DNA of 5,349 bases from an uncultured Oscillospiraceae bacterium (GCA_934408835.1 CAKRVU010000103.1:1-5349), one strand, 5' to 3'; shown: positions 1 through 5,349, counted from the first letter of the stretch. Translations and numbers: made by a program. Notes: generated by a model from the sequence alone, not told the origin.

Positions 1-368
1 TTGGATGAGTAGGAATAGATAAACCGCGCCGCGGAAAAAAGGCAGAACGCCCCGATGATTCCGAAATAGACCGCCAGGTTTAGGGTAAAGGAGGCCACGA
101 TTTTGCTGAACAAAACAAAGCCCGGCTCCCAATCCAGATAAGACAGGTTGGAAAACCCGTCAATGGCCATTCGGTAGAACCCTTCCATATACATGTCATA
201 GTCATACCCAATGTGAAACCGCACCACAAGCAGGACAAACATTGGCAGGAAGGTAAGCGCCAAATAAGAAAGCTTTTTCAGTCGTTCCCGGTTCCACCTC
301 TTTAAAGCCCCAAAAAACAGAATGGAGACTCCGGCGATCCATAAGTCCAGGATAATATATGCTGTCAT
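1..368 (-). CDS. EpsG-family polysaccharide polymerase-like membrane protein, N-terminal 122 residues (runs off left edge)
   Basis: This is the N-terminal part of a multi-pass inner-membrane protein; the rest lies beyond base 1. EpsG proteins are thought to act like Wzy, polymerising or exporting exopolysaccharide repeat units at the cytoplasmic membrane. Hydrophobic segments are seen at about residues 3-22, 34-51 and 84-118. Between the second and third lies the soluble stretch typical of the family: R50, then GYDYDMY (54-60), a following GFYRM, and WEPGF (80-84). The start is the ATG at 368-366, preceded by a weak purine-rich GAAAGAGAG about 9 bases upstream. It begins 18 bases after the stop of the sugar phosphotransferase gene with no terminator between them, so the two are probably co-transcribed. 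The family call rests on the R...GYDYDMY...EPGF pattern. The main alternative is another Wzy/O-antigen-ligase-like polymerase. A role in surface polysaccharide synthesis is fairly secure from context; the exact reaction is not. Confidence 0.75.
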   Translation of the reverse strand, partial: MTAYIILDLWIAGVSILFFGALKRWNRERLKKLSYLALTFLPMFVLLVVRFHIGYDYDMYMEGFYRMAIDGFSNLSYLDWEPGFVLFSKIVASFTLNLAVYFGIIGAFCLFSAARFIYSYSS

Positions 369-386
369 AATGTTGACTCTCTTTCA

Positions 387-1769
387 TTAATATGCGTTTT
401 TATTAAAAATGCCGTGAACAACAGTTAAGATTAAAATTTTCAAATCCAAAAGCAACGACCAGTTTTCAATATATTCCATATCATATCGAATTCTTTTTGG
501 AATGGACGTGTTTCCACGCAGACCGTGAATTTGAGCCCACCCCGTCATACCGGGTTTTACATAGTGTTTCATCATATAAGACGGGATGATTTCTCGAAAC
601 CGCTCTACATAGTACGGAATCTCCGGGCGCGGACCCACCAGACTCATATCCCCTTTTAAGGTGTTCCAAAGCTGCGGCAGCTCGTCCAGACTGTAACGCC
701 TAAGGTACCGTCCGACAGTAGTGCAGCGTTCGTCATTTTTAGTCGCCATCCTCAGGTCTGCTTCTGTTTCCACCCGCATGGTACGAAATTTATACATTTG
801 GAAAACCCGGCGGTTTAATCCTACCCGTTCCTGATGAAAGATTACGGGACCGTTGGAAGTTGCCTTAATCAGCAGGGCGATGAGAAGGATGATAGGAGAA
901 AGCAGTATCAAGCAGATGCTCGATATAATAATATCAAGCGTTCGTTTTTGATAATAATTCCACCAATGATCGAGCGGGATTTTCCGTAAATTCAAAATCG
1001 GGGTTCCATCGAAATCAGTGATATAGGCACGATTTCCGAAAACAGAAAAGACATCCGGAAGAATTGTCATTTTTACGCCGTATTCTTCGCAAATGTTGAT
1101 CGATTCTTTTAGGCGCTCGCGGTTTCGTTCTGTTTGCATAAACGTCACTTCATCCACTACATGTGTCTGTAAATAAGACTTGAGCTGTGAAAATTCACCT
1201 AAATAGGGGAGCGTCTGGTCTACGCCGCCCATGATTCCCAAAATTTCATAGCCCAATTTGGCGTTCCCTCGCACCTTCTCTATAAACGACTCGGTGCCTT
1301 GGTTCTTTCCCAAAATTAAAATATATTTTTGGTTATACCCCTTTTTTCGGAACCACTGAAGGGTGAGCCGAAGAAGATACCGGTAGCTTGTTTGGAACAC
1401 GGTATTGGCAAACAAAAACACGGTCAGGGTTACCTGTACCTCCAGAAGAATCGAGCAGAACTGGGAGGACAGCATAAGCAGTAAATAAGAACAGAGATTT
1501 GCCTTCCAGATATTGATTACAGAAAGGACAAATCCGGTATTGCGATCTTTTCGATACACATGAAAGATTCCGAAAAAGAATAAATGCAGCAACGCGATAG
1601 AGACCAGAAGGAAAAAGACAAGTTCCGACGACCATCCGAACAGAAGGATGAAATCAAAATTTTGAAAGATTCGGCAGACCAGATAGGAGGCATAAAGCAT
1701 GAGGACGACGCCGATGAAGTCAATGACACGTTGGATGGCGTTGAATGCTTTTTGATTTTGACGTATCAT
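387..1769 (-). CDS. Polyprenyl-phosphate sugar-1-phosphate transferase, WcaJ/GumD-like (initiating enzyme of exopolysaccharide synthesis)
   Basis: This 460-residue membrane enzyme should transfer a hexose-1-phosphate, most likely glucose or galactose from the UDP-sugar, to undecaprenyl phosphate, the first step of exopolysaccharide repeat-unit assembly. The N-terminal half has about four hydrophobic segments (roughly residues 13-33, 48-72, 91-105, 106-125), then a Rossmann-like CoA_binding_3-type domain (about 146-237, starting ILILGKNQGTESF). The C-terminal catalytic domain starts at K275-R276 and a hydrophobic, probably re-entrant helix (278-302). It holds KFRTM (327-331), the catalytic Asp-Glu pair in SLDELPQ (D362, E363), KGDMSLVGPRPE (GPRPE 379-383), GLRGNT (416-421) and the C-terminal NKNAY. 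Those last two features resemble the WcaJ/GumD glucose branch. The length is usual for the family. A start at GTG 1778 is possible, but ATG 1769 has the ideal distance from AAAGGAG. All catalytic motifs are intact. The sugar specificity is inferred from motifs, not shown. Confidence 0.93.
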   Translation of the reverse strand: MIRQNQKAFNAIQRVIDFIGVVLMLYASYLVCRIFQNFDFILLFGWSSELVFFLLVSIALLHLFFFGIFHVYRKDRNTGFVLSVINIWKANLCSYLLLMLSSQFCSILLEVQVTLTVFLFANTVFQTSYRYLLRLTLQWFRKKGYNQKYILILGKNQGTESFIEKVRGNAKLGYEILGIMGGVDQTLPYLGEFSQLKSYLQTHVVDEVTFMQTERNRERLKESINICEEYGVKMTILPDVFSVFGNRAYITDFDGTPILNLRKIPLDHWWNYYQKRTLDIIISSICLILLSPIILLIALLIKATSNGPVIFHQERVGLNRRVFQMYKFRTMRVETEADLRMATKNDERCTTVGRYLRRYSLDELPQLWNTLKGDMSLVGPRPEIPYYVERFREIIPSYMMKHYVKPGMTGWAQIHGLRGNTSIPKRIRYDMEYIENWSLLLDLKILILTVVHGIFNKNAY

Positions 1770-1777
1770 ACGAATCA

Positions 1778-1784
1778 CTCCTTT
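1778..1784 (-). promoter_or_regulatory. Ribosome binding site that fixes the start of the sugar phosphotransferase
   Basis: On the minus strand AAAGGAG spans 1784-1778 and ends 8 bases before the ATG at 1769. The longer frame would start at a GTG (1778-1776) that overlaps the last G of this site, leaving no spacing for initiation. The ATG start is therefore preferred and the protein is three residues shorter than the longest reading frame. Confidence 0.85.
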
Positions 1785-1832
1785 ATTCGGTTCATTTGCT
1801 CTGGTTTAACGTTTCTTATCGACATCGTTTTT

Positions 1833-1860
1833 ATTATAGCTCATTTTAGAAAAATGTCAA
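1833..1860 (-). promoter_or_regulatory. SigA-type promoter of the polysaccharide operon
   Basis: Read on the minus strand, a perfect -35 box TTGACA (1860-1855) is followed after 16 bases by a perfect -10 box TATAAT (1838-1833). Transcription would begin near 1826, giving a leader of about 57 bases before the ATG at 1769. No operator-like palindrome was found over these boxes, so the promoter looks constitutive or controlled from a distance. Confidence 0.85.
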
Positions 1861-1899
1861 ATAGATTCCTAGCTTTTTCTGATTCTCAATGTGTACAGA

Positions 1900-1926
1900 A
1901 AGCGCCATTTTCATTTTTGGCAGCTT
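1900..1926. repeat. Imperfect inverted repeat between the two divergent promoters
   Basis: AAGCGCCA (1900-1907) pairs with TGGCAGCTT (1918-1926) apart from one bulged A, around a 10-base T-rich loop. It lies upstream of both -35 boxes and outside both predicted transcripts, so it is neither a terminator nor an RNA leader structure. It could be a binding site for a regulator shared by the two promoters, or chance in an AT-rich spacer. Confidence 0.3.
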
Positions 1927-1936
1927 CAAAAAGGGA

Positions 1937-1965
1937 TTGATTTTTTGGGCTAGATCTGTTATAAT
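1937..1965 (+). promoter_or_regulatory. SigA-type extended -10 promoter of the dehydrogenase-rex-chorismate mutase operon
   Basis: A -35 box TTGATT (1937-1942) is followed after exactly 17 bases by a consensus -10 box TATAAT (1960-1965). TG at 1957-1958 plus one base precedes the -10, making it an extended -10 promoter. The predicted start of transcription is near 1972, leaving a leader of about 45 bases before the ATG at 2017. The promoter should be strong unless repressed, and a Rex-like palindrome overlies its -10 box. Confidence 0.87.
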
Positions 1966-1973
1966 TCTAACAT
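1956..1973. promoter_or_regulatory. Candidate Rex operator over the -10 box
   Basis: The 18 bases CTGTTATAATTCTAACAT form a near-palindrome: TGTTA (1957-1961) and TAACA (1968-1972) are perfect inverted arms, and the central AATT is also symmetric. The known Rex-box consensus in Gram-positive bacteria is TTGTTAA-N4-TTAACAA. This site matches 10 of its 14 fixed positions, with the same 6-base gap between TGTTA and TAACA. It covers the -10 box and the likely transcription start, which suits repression by blocking polymerase. The rex gene is the second gene of the operon controlled here, so autoregulation is the simplest reading. A caution is that the -10 box supplies several of the matching bases. 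Confidence 0.62.
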
Positions 1974-2016
1974 ATTATACTCAATGAATTGTTTTTTTGC
2001 GGGAAGGGAGTTTATT

Positions 2017-3177
2017 ATGGATAAAATACAGGACGCGGTGATGCAATTTGAACAACTGCTGCAAAAGCAGATTTCTCGTGCTCAAAAAATGAAAGAACAG
2101 GGAGATTTTTTGGACTATCGCAATTGTAATCCGCTGGTGATCGGCATTTGCGGCGGGGACGGCATCGGACCGGTCATTACCAAGGAGGCCGCTCGCGTCC
2201 TGAACGCCCTTCTTGTGGATGAGGTCAGCCTGGGAAAGATAGAATTTCGCAATATTGATGGACTTACCATTGAAAACCGTGTTGCGGTCAACCAAGCAAT
2301 CCCGGATCAAGTATTGGAAGAACTGAAGCAGTGCCATGTGATTTTAAAGGGACCAACAACAACTCCGCGTGCCGGAGACCCATGGCCAAACATCGAAAGC
2401 GCTAATGTAGCCATGCGCAAAGAACTGGATTTGTTTGCCAATCTGAGACCGGTGAAGCTGCCTGAACAGGGAATCGACTGGACTTTTTTCCGCGAAAATA
2501 CGGAAGGTTCGTATGTGCTCGGTTCTGAAGGGATAGAGGTAGATGATGTTGCTGTTGATTTCGCCGTGACAACACGACCGGGCACAGAACGGATTGCGCG
2601 TCTGGCATATGAGTACGCGCGCCGCAACAAAAAAGAGCGGGTTTCGATTATTACAAAAGCAAATGTGATTAAAACCACCGACGGGAATTTTTTGAGGGAC
2701 TGCCTTGCCGTTGCGAAGGAATATCCCGAAATCCAAACGGATGATTGGTACATTGATATCACCACGGCGAAGCTGATTGACCCGAAGCGGAGAAAAGATT
2801 TTCGCGTCTTTCTCCTTCCAAACCTTTATGGTGATATTATTACCGATGAGGCCGCAGAATTTCAAGGCGGTGTGGGCACTGCCGGAAGCGCCAACATCGG
2901 CAAGCGGTACGCTATGTTTGAGGCGATCCACGGTTCCGCGCCTCGTATGGTGGCGGAAGGACGGCAGATTTATGCGGATCCTTCCTCTATGCTTCGCGCT
3001 TCGGTTCTGCTTCTTTCTCATATTGGACGAACCAAACAGGCGACTCGTTTGGAGCGCGCCCTCGATATCTGTATGTTCGAGGAAAAGAAATGCCGGGTCA
3101 CCGGACGTTCGGATGGAGCGACTGCGCAGGAATTTGGCGATTATGTGCTGCAGACTGCGATGAATTTGGAGATGTAG
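2017..3177 (+). CDS. Isocitrate/isopropylmalate dehydrogenase family enzyme, isocitrate dehydrogenase-like
   Basis: This 386-residue cytoplasmic enzyme belongs to the beta-decarboxylating dehydrogenases, which oxidise a 2-hydroxy acid next to a carboxylate and release CO2. It is probably an isocitrate dehydrogenase making 2-oxoglutarate. By alignment from memory to E. coli Icd, the substrate residues are present: S128, N130 and R134 in ESANVAMRK, R144, R159 in FFRENTEG, Y166 and K214. The metal-binding acids are D247, D273 and D277 (YGDIITD). Serine at 128, equivalent to Icd Ser113, favours isocitrate over isopropylmalate. The cofactor loop reads HGSAP (305-309) then R310-M311, where NAD enzymes have Asp-Ile and E. 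coli NADP-Icd has Lys-Tyr, so cofactor preference is open. An N-terminal helical extension of about 38 residues precedes the nucleotide-fold start LVIGICGGDGIGP (40-52). The ATG at 2017 has GGGAAGGGAG (2001-2010) 6 bases upstream; an in-frame ATG at 1984 has none. It is first in the operon, 10 bases before rex. Confidence 0.88.
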   Translation: MDKIQDAVMQFEQLLQKQISRAQKMKEQGDFLDYRNCNPLVIGICGGDGIGPVITKEAARVLNALLVDEVSLGKIEFRNIDGLTIENRVAVNQAIPDQVLEELKQCHVILKGPTTTPRAGDPWPNIESANVAMRKELDLFANLRPVKLPEQGIDWTFFRENTEGSYVLGSEGIEVDDVAVDFAVTTRPGTERIARLAYEYARRNKKERVSIITKANVIKTTDGNFLRDCLAVAKEYPEIQTDDWYIDITTAKLIDPKRRKDFRVFLLPNLYGDIITDEAAEFQGGVGTAGSANIGKRYAMFEAIHGSAPRMVAEGRQIYADPSSMLRASVLLLSHIGRTKQATRLERALDICMFEEKKCRVTGRSDGATAQEFGDYVLQTAMNLEM

Positions 3178-3187
3178 GGGGTGCACC

Positions 3188-3877
3188 ATGAAACAGAACG
3201 ACGCCCCGATGGCGGTGATTGGTCGGCTCCCTCGTTATTACCGTTTGCTAAACGCCCTCCTTCAAAAGGGTTGTGATCGCGTTTCTTCCAAGGAACTGTC
3301 TGAAATGCTGGGGGTGACTGCTTCTCAAATTCGACAGGATTTGAATTGCTTTGGTGAGTTTGGACAGCAGGGTTATGGATATTCTGTTCCGTTTCTCTAT
3401 CAGTCAATATCCGAGATTTTAGGATTGTCATCGTTGCAGAAAGCGATTTTGATCGGTGTGGGAAACCTCGGAACTGCACTTTTGGCTTATATGGATTTCC
3501 CCAGCAAGGGATTTTCCTTTATCGGCGCGTTTGACAAGAACCCGGCTGTGATCGGCAGACAGGTGGGCGGGTATCTGGTACAAGATGTTGATTGTCTAGA
3601 GTCTTTTTGCCGTGAAAGACGACCTGCTGTGGCAATTCTCTGCCTTCCGCAAGACGCGGCAAAGACGATAGTTCCTTTGCTGGTGGAACTTGGAATTGAC
3701 GGTTTCTGGAATTTCAGTCATTACGATATCCTTCGTGATTTTCCGCAGGTATGCGCGGAAAACGTTCATTTAAGCGACAGCCTGATGACTCTTTGCTATC
3801 AGGTCAACCACCGAAATCAGAAAGGAGCTGTTCACAATCGAACTGAGGGAACTGAGAGCAAAAATAGACGAAATTGA
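3188..3877 (+). CDS. rex: Redox-sensing transcriptional repressor Rex
   Basis: Rex is a dimeric DNA-binding protein that leaves its operators when NADH binds, so it reports the NADH/NAD+ ratio and controls fermentation and respiration genes. The winged-helix N-terminus shows the family signatures RLPRYYR (13-19), SSKELSEMLGVTASQIRQDL (33-52) and FGEFGQQGYGY (55-65). The Rossmann domain follows with GVGNLGTALL (90-99) and an acidic D116 (AFDKNP) at the end of the second strand, as expected for NAD(H). The C-terminal part holds ENVHLSDSLMTLCY, which swaps onto the partner in the family. One difference is visible: the usual NFAP near residue 175 is NFSH (175-178). The stretch from about residue 207 to 229 is polar, unlike the family and coincident with the start of the next gene. 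The start ATG follows AGGGGGTG. The position inside a metabolic operon suggests a specialised or second Rex, which cannot be tested from this window. Confidence 0.95.
   Translation: MKQNDAPMAVIGRLPRYYRLLNALLQKGCDRVSSKELSEMLGVTASQIRQDLNCFGEFGQQGYGYSVPFLYQSISEILGLSSLQKAILIGVGNLGTALLAYMDFPSKGFSFIGAFDKNPAVIGRQVGGYLVQDVDCLESFCRERRPAVAILCLPQDAAKTIVPLLVELGIDGFWNFSHYDILRDFPQVCAENVHLSDSLMTLCYQVNHRNQKGAVHNRTEGTESKNRRN
3821..3827 (+). promoter_or_regulatory. Ribosome binding site inside rex for the chorismate mutase
   Basis: AAAGGAG lies within the 3' end of rex, 9 bases before the ATC codon at 3837 in the mutase frame. No ATG, GTG or TTG in that frame occurs between the upstream stop (TGA 3786-3788) and TTG 3894. 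The site is the strongest local guide to where the mutase begins. Its place 50 bases before the rex stop suggests the two proteins are translationally coupled. Confidence 0.75.
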
Positions 3878-4970
3878 CGAGCAGCTTTGCCGATTGCTCA
3901 AGCAGAGAATGGATTGTACAGCACAGGTAGCGGATGATAAGGCGGCGCGGTGCATCCCGATATTGCAGCAGGCGCGGGAACGGGAGATTTTGAATCGGGT
4001 ATCCGAACGGTTCCCCTCTGAATATCAGCAGCAAGGGAAGGTAATTTTTACCACTTTGATGACGTTAAGCCGACATCAGCAACAACAGTTGATGAAAACA
4101 TCTCCAACGCTCCAAACGCTTTTAGAGCCAATTCGCCCTCTTTCGGAAAACGCTCCGAGGACGATTGGTCTTTGGGGGAGCCACGGTTCTTTTTCACACC
4201 TTGTGGCGTGCGAGCGGTTCCCGGATAGCGATATACTCTTTTATTCAGATGTTTGCGATCTGTTTCTTGCTGTCCAGTCGGGGGAAGTTCCATTTGGCGT
4301 TCTGCCGCTTGAGCGATCCGACGCTAATTTGGTGCGCAGAACCCGCAATTTTTTGAGAAAACATGGTTTATATGTCAATCAAGTTTGGGAACCGAAGCCG
4401 GCGGGTTGTCCTGACTGCCGGGATACGGTGAACTCCGATGAGACTAATCAGGTGCGCGAGGTTCCACCGGGCGGGTTTCTGCGCCGGCATGAAGATGATA
4501 CGGCTTTCTGCTGCAATTCTATGCCGGCAGAGTGCGGCGCTAATTCGAGGAAATCGCCGGATGCTGTTCGAGCAGAGGAGGTCGCAACATATTCCGGGTT
4601 TGAGGCATTTTGCAAAAACACTCAAAATAGTCGGGAACCGGGAATCGAATTTTGGGTCATATCGAAGTTTTTATATACGCATCCTCAAATGGATACCGTT
4701 TCAGCAGCCTTTTCGCTTCCGAATACGGTCGACGCGCTCCATTCGTTATTCACTGAGTTTGCCGTTGATCGAGTCCATTTGAAAAAGATAGAGCTGCATT
4801 CAGTTGGAGCCGGGCAGGGTGAAATTCTTTTCAGTGTCGATGTTACCGGTAATTTGAGTTCCCCGAGTACGCTGCGGTGGATTCAAGCCTTATCGCAGCA
4901 ATCGAGGCTCTTTGCCCTTCTTGGCAACTACCGCAGCGGGGATTTTATCACAGAATCAGGAGGGTTTTGA
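3837..4970 (+). CDS. AroQ chorismate mutase fused to a degenerate prephenate dehydratase-like region and ACT-like tail; probable ATC start
   Basis: Taken from ATC 3837 the protein has 377 residues and the layout of a P-protein (PheA), which converts chorismate to prephenate and on to phenylpyruvate. Residues 1-86 are an all-helical AroQ chorismate mutase with the active-site residues of the E. coli enzyme (E. coli number in brackets): R7 (11), R24 (28), K35 (39), R47 (51), E48 (52), S78 (84) and Q82 (88); only Asp48 is changed, to Q44. Residues about 108-276 follow the dehydratase fold in outline, with GSHGSFSH (114-121), LPLE (156-159) and a weak match ending EFWVIS, but the catalytic TRF is I270-E271-F272, the Asn after E159 is R160, and the SHPQ stretch is gone. 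Residues about 287-368 resemble an ACT domain (FSLPN, GNY), but GALV reads DALH and ESRP reads ELHS. Mutase activity is likely; dehydratase activity and phenylalanine feedback are unlikely. Starting at TTG 3894 or ATG 3909 would remove R7 and most of helix 1. It overlaps rex by 41 bases. Confidence 0.82.
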   Translation: MELRELRAKIDEIDEQLCRLLKQRMDCTAQVADDKAARCIPILQQAREREILNRVSERFPSEYQQQGKVIFTTLMTLSRHQQQQLMKTSPTLQTLLEPIRPLSENAPRTIGLWGSHGSFSHLVACERFPDSDILFYSDVCDLFLAVQSGEVPFGVLPLERSDANLVRRTRNFLRKHGLYVNQVWEPKPAGCPDCRDTVNSDETNQVREVPPGGFLRRHEDDTAFCCNSMPAECGANSRKSPDAVRAEEVATYSGFEAFCKNTQNSREPGIEFWVISKFLYTHPQMDTVSAAFSLPNTVDALHSLFTEFAVDRVHLKKIELHSVGAGQGEILFSVDVTGNLSSPSTLRWIQALSQQSRLFALLGNYRSGDFITESGGF

Positions 4971-4971
4971 C

Positions 4972-5349
4972 ATGTCGGAGACAACCGATTGCCGGCATAT
5001 TCCAAAAGAAAAAAACCGATATCTGACTGCATGGTTGCTCATTTTTGTCATGATTCTCTCCGTTGCCATTGTAGTTGTTTATAATTTCAGCGCTATTTTA
5101 ATGCTGTTTAATAAGGGGGAAATCACCCTGCACAGCTACAGCAAGGTGTTGGAGACGGTACAGGATATGGGAGACTCTTTTGTGAATGTTCAAGTATCTG
5201 ACACAGGTGACCAGAGCGAGCAGATTTATTATGAAACACAGGATCAGGTTGCGCGCTTTTGGGTAGGCGGAAGAGGCGATTCCATTGAATATATCTATGG
5301 AAAACTGGACAGCCTTGCTTTTACAGAGTTGGGCATCATGCAGAAATAT
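4972..5349 (+). CDS. Unrecognised single-pass membrane protein with an extracytoplasmic domain, N-terminal 126 residues (runs off right edge)
   Basis: I do not recognise the family. The frame stays open to the right edge, 126 codons. A short charged N-terminus (residues 1-17, with KEKNR at 12-16) precedes one strongly hydrophobic helix at about 20-46. The rest is polar and probably outside the membrane, given the positive residues on the N-terminal side; it includes YSKVLETVQDMGDSF and an acidic, glutamine-rich stretch near 77-90. There is no lipobox cysteine after the helix and no signal-peptidase motif I can defend, so it looks like a signal-anchor protein. A strong AGGAGGG (4958-4964) sits 7 bases before the ATG, and the gene starts one base after the mutase stop, so translational coupling is expected. 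The operon position suggests a link to the redox/aromatic genes, but no function can be assigned from what is visible. Confidence 0.85.
   Translation, partial: MSETTDCRHIPKEKNRYLTAWLLIFVMILSVAIVVVYNFSAILMLFNKGEITLHSYSKVLETVQDMGDSFVNVQVSDTGDQSEQIYYETQDQVARFWVGGRGDSIEYIYGKLDSLAFTELGIMQKY

Noticed and set aside
1900..1926. Inverted repeat as a transcription terminator
   Set aside because: It lies upstream of both divergent promoters, the stem is bulged, and no gene reads into it.
1584..1940. Plus-strand open frame opposite the N-terminus of the sugar phosphotransferase and into the intergenic region
   Set aside because: It is antisense to a clear membrane protein, has no good ribosome binding site and crosses the minus-strand promoter.
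1982..1991. Small palindrome CAAT-GA-ATTG in the dehydrogenase leader
   Set aside because: Four-base arms are expected by chance in AT-rich DNA, and it does not match Rex spacing.
1984..2016. Upstream ATG at 1984 as start of the dehydrogenase
   Set aside because: It lies about 12 bases after the predicted transcription start with no ribosome binding site, while ATG 2017 has a strong one; the 11 extra residues add nothing family-like.
2344..3189. Long minus-strand open frame of 281 codons opposite the dehydrogenase
   Set aside because: The plus strand encodes a full dehydrogenase with all catalytic motifs; the antisense translation is basic, low in recognisable motifs and has no ribosome binding site. 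It is a shadow of codon usage.
4677..4688. THPQ (residues 281-284 of the mutase fusion) as the dehydratase SHPQ motif
   Set aside because: It lies after the EFWVIS segment, about 60 residues downstream of where SHPQ should be and just before the ACT-like part, so it is a chance match.
4438..4782. Frameshift as the cause of the missing dehydratase motifs
   Set aside because: The other plus-strand frame open here contains no TRF, SHPQ or other dehydratase motif, and recognisable fragments of the fold occur in the main frame on both sides. The divergence is by substitution, not by a shift.

Overview
The window most resembles a low-to-mid GC Gram-positive anaerobe of the class Clostridia, probably near the Oscillospiraceae/Ruminococcaceae. 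This rests on the Rex repressor, the AAAGGAG-type ribosome binding sites, the near-consensus SigA promoters and an EpsG-type polysaccharide gene. The taxonomic call is inference; no rRNA gene is present.

Layout. Two divergent transcription units share a 247-base intergenic region (1770-2016). Leftward on the minus strand lies a cell-surface polysaccharide operon: a polyprenyl-phosphate sugar phosphotransferase (387-1769, WcaJ/GumD-like), then 18 bases later the start of an EpsG-family membrane protein that runs off the left edge (1-368). Its promoter is TTGACA-16-TATAAT at 1833-1860. Rightward on the plus strand lies a tightly packed operon of at least four genes: an isocitrate/isopropylmalate dehydrogenase family enzyme (2017-3177), the NADH-sensing repressor Rex (3188-3877), an AroQ chorismate mutase fused to a decayed prephenate dehydratase-like region and ACT-like tail (3837-4970), and an unrecognised single-pass membrane protein cut by the right edge (4972-5349). 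Gene spacings are 10 bases, a 41-base overlap and 1 base.

How the parts fit. The rightward promoter has an extended -10 box (TTGATT-17-TATAAT with TGn before the -10). A near-perfect palindrome at 1956-1973, with TGTTA and TAACA arms and a 6-base gap, sits on that -10 box. It has the half-site geometry of a Rex operator, so the operon encoding this Rex is probably controlled by Rex and so by the NADH/NAD+ ratio. This would place a 2-oxoacid-forming dehydrogenase, an entry step to phenylalanine/tyrosine synthesis and a membrane protein under redox control.

Most notable points. (1) The chorismate mutase reading frame has no ATG, GTG or TTG at its expected beginning; the codon in the right place behind a strong AAAGGAG is ATC. 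(2) The mutase active site is intact, but the dehydratase part has lost its TRF motif and other key residues, and the ACT-like tail lacks the ESRP phenylalanine-binding motif. The protein is therefore probably a chorismate mutase with a repurposed C-terminal region rather than a true P-protein. (3) That region instead carries a cysteine cluster (CPDC, CC and C). No RNA genes, mobile elements, CRISPR arrays or clear terminators were seen.
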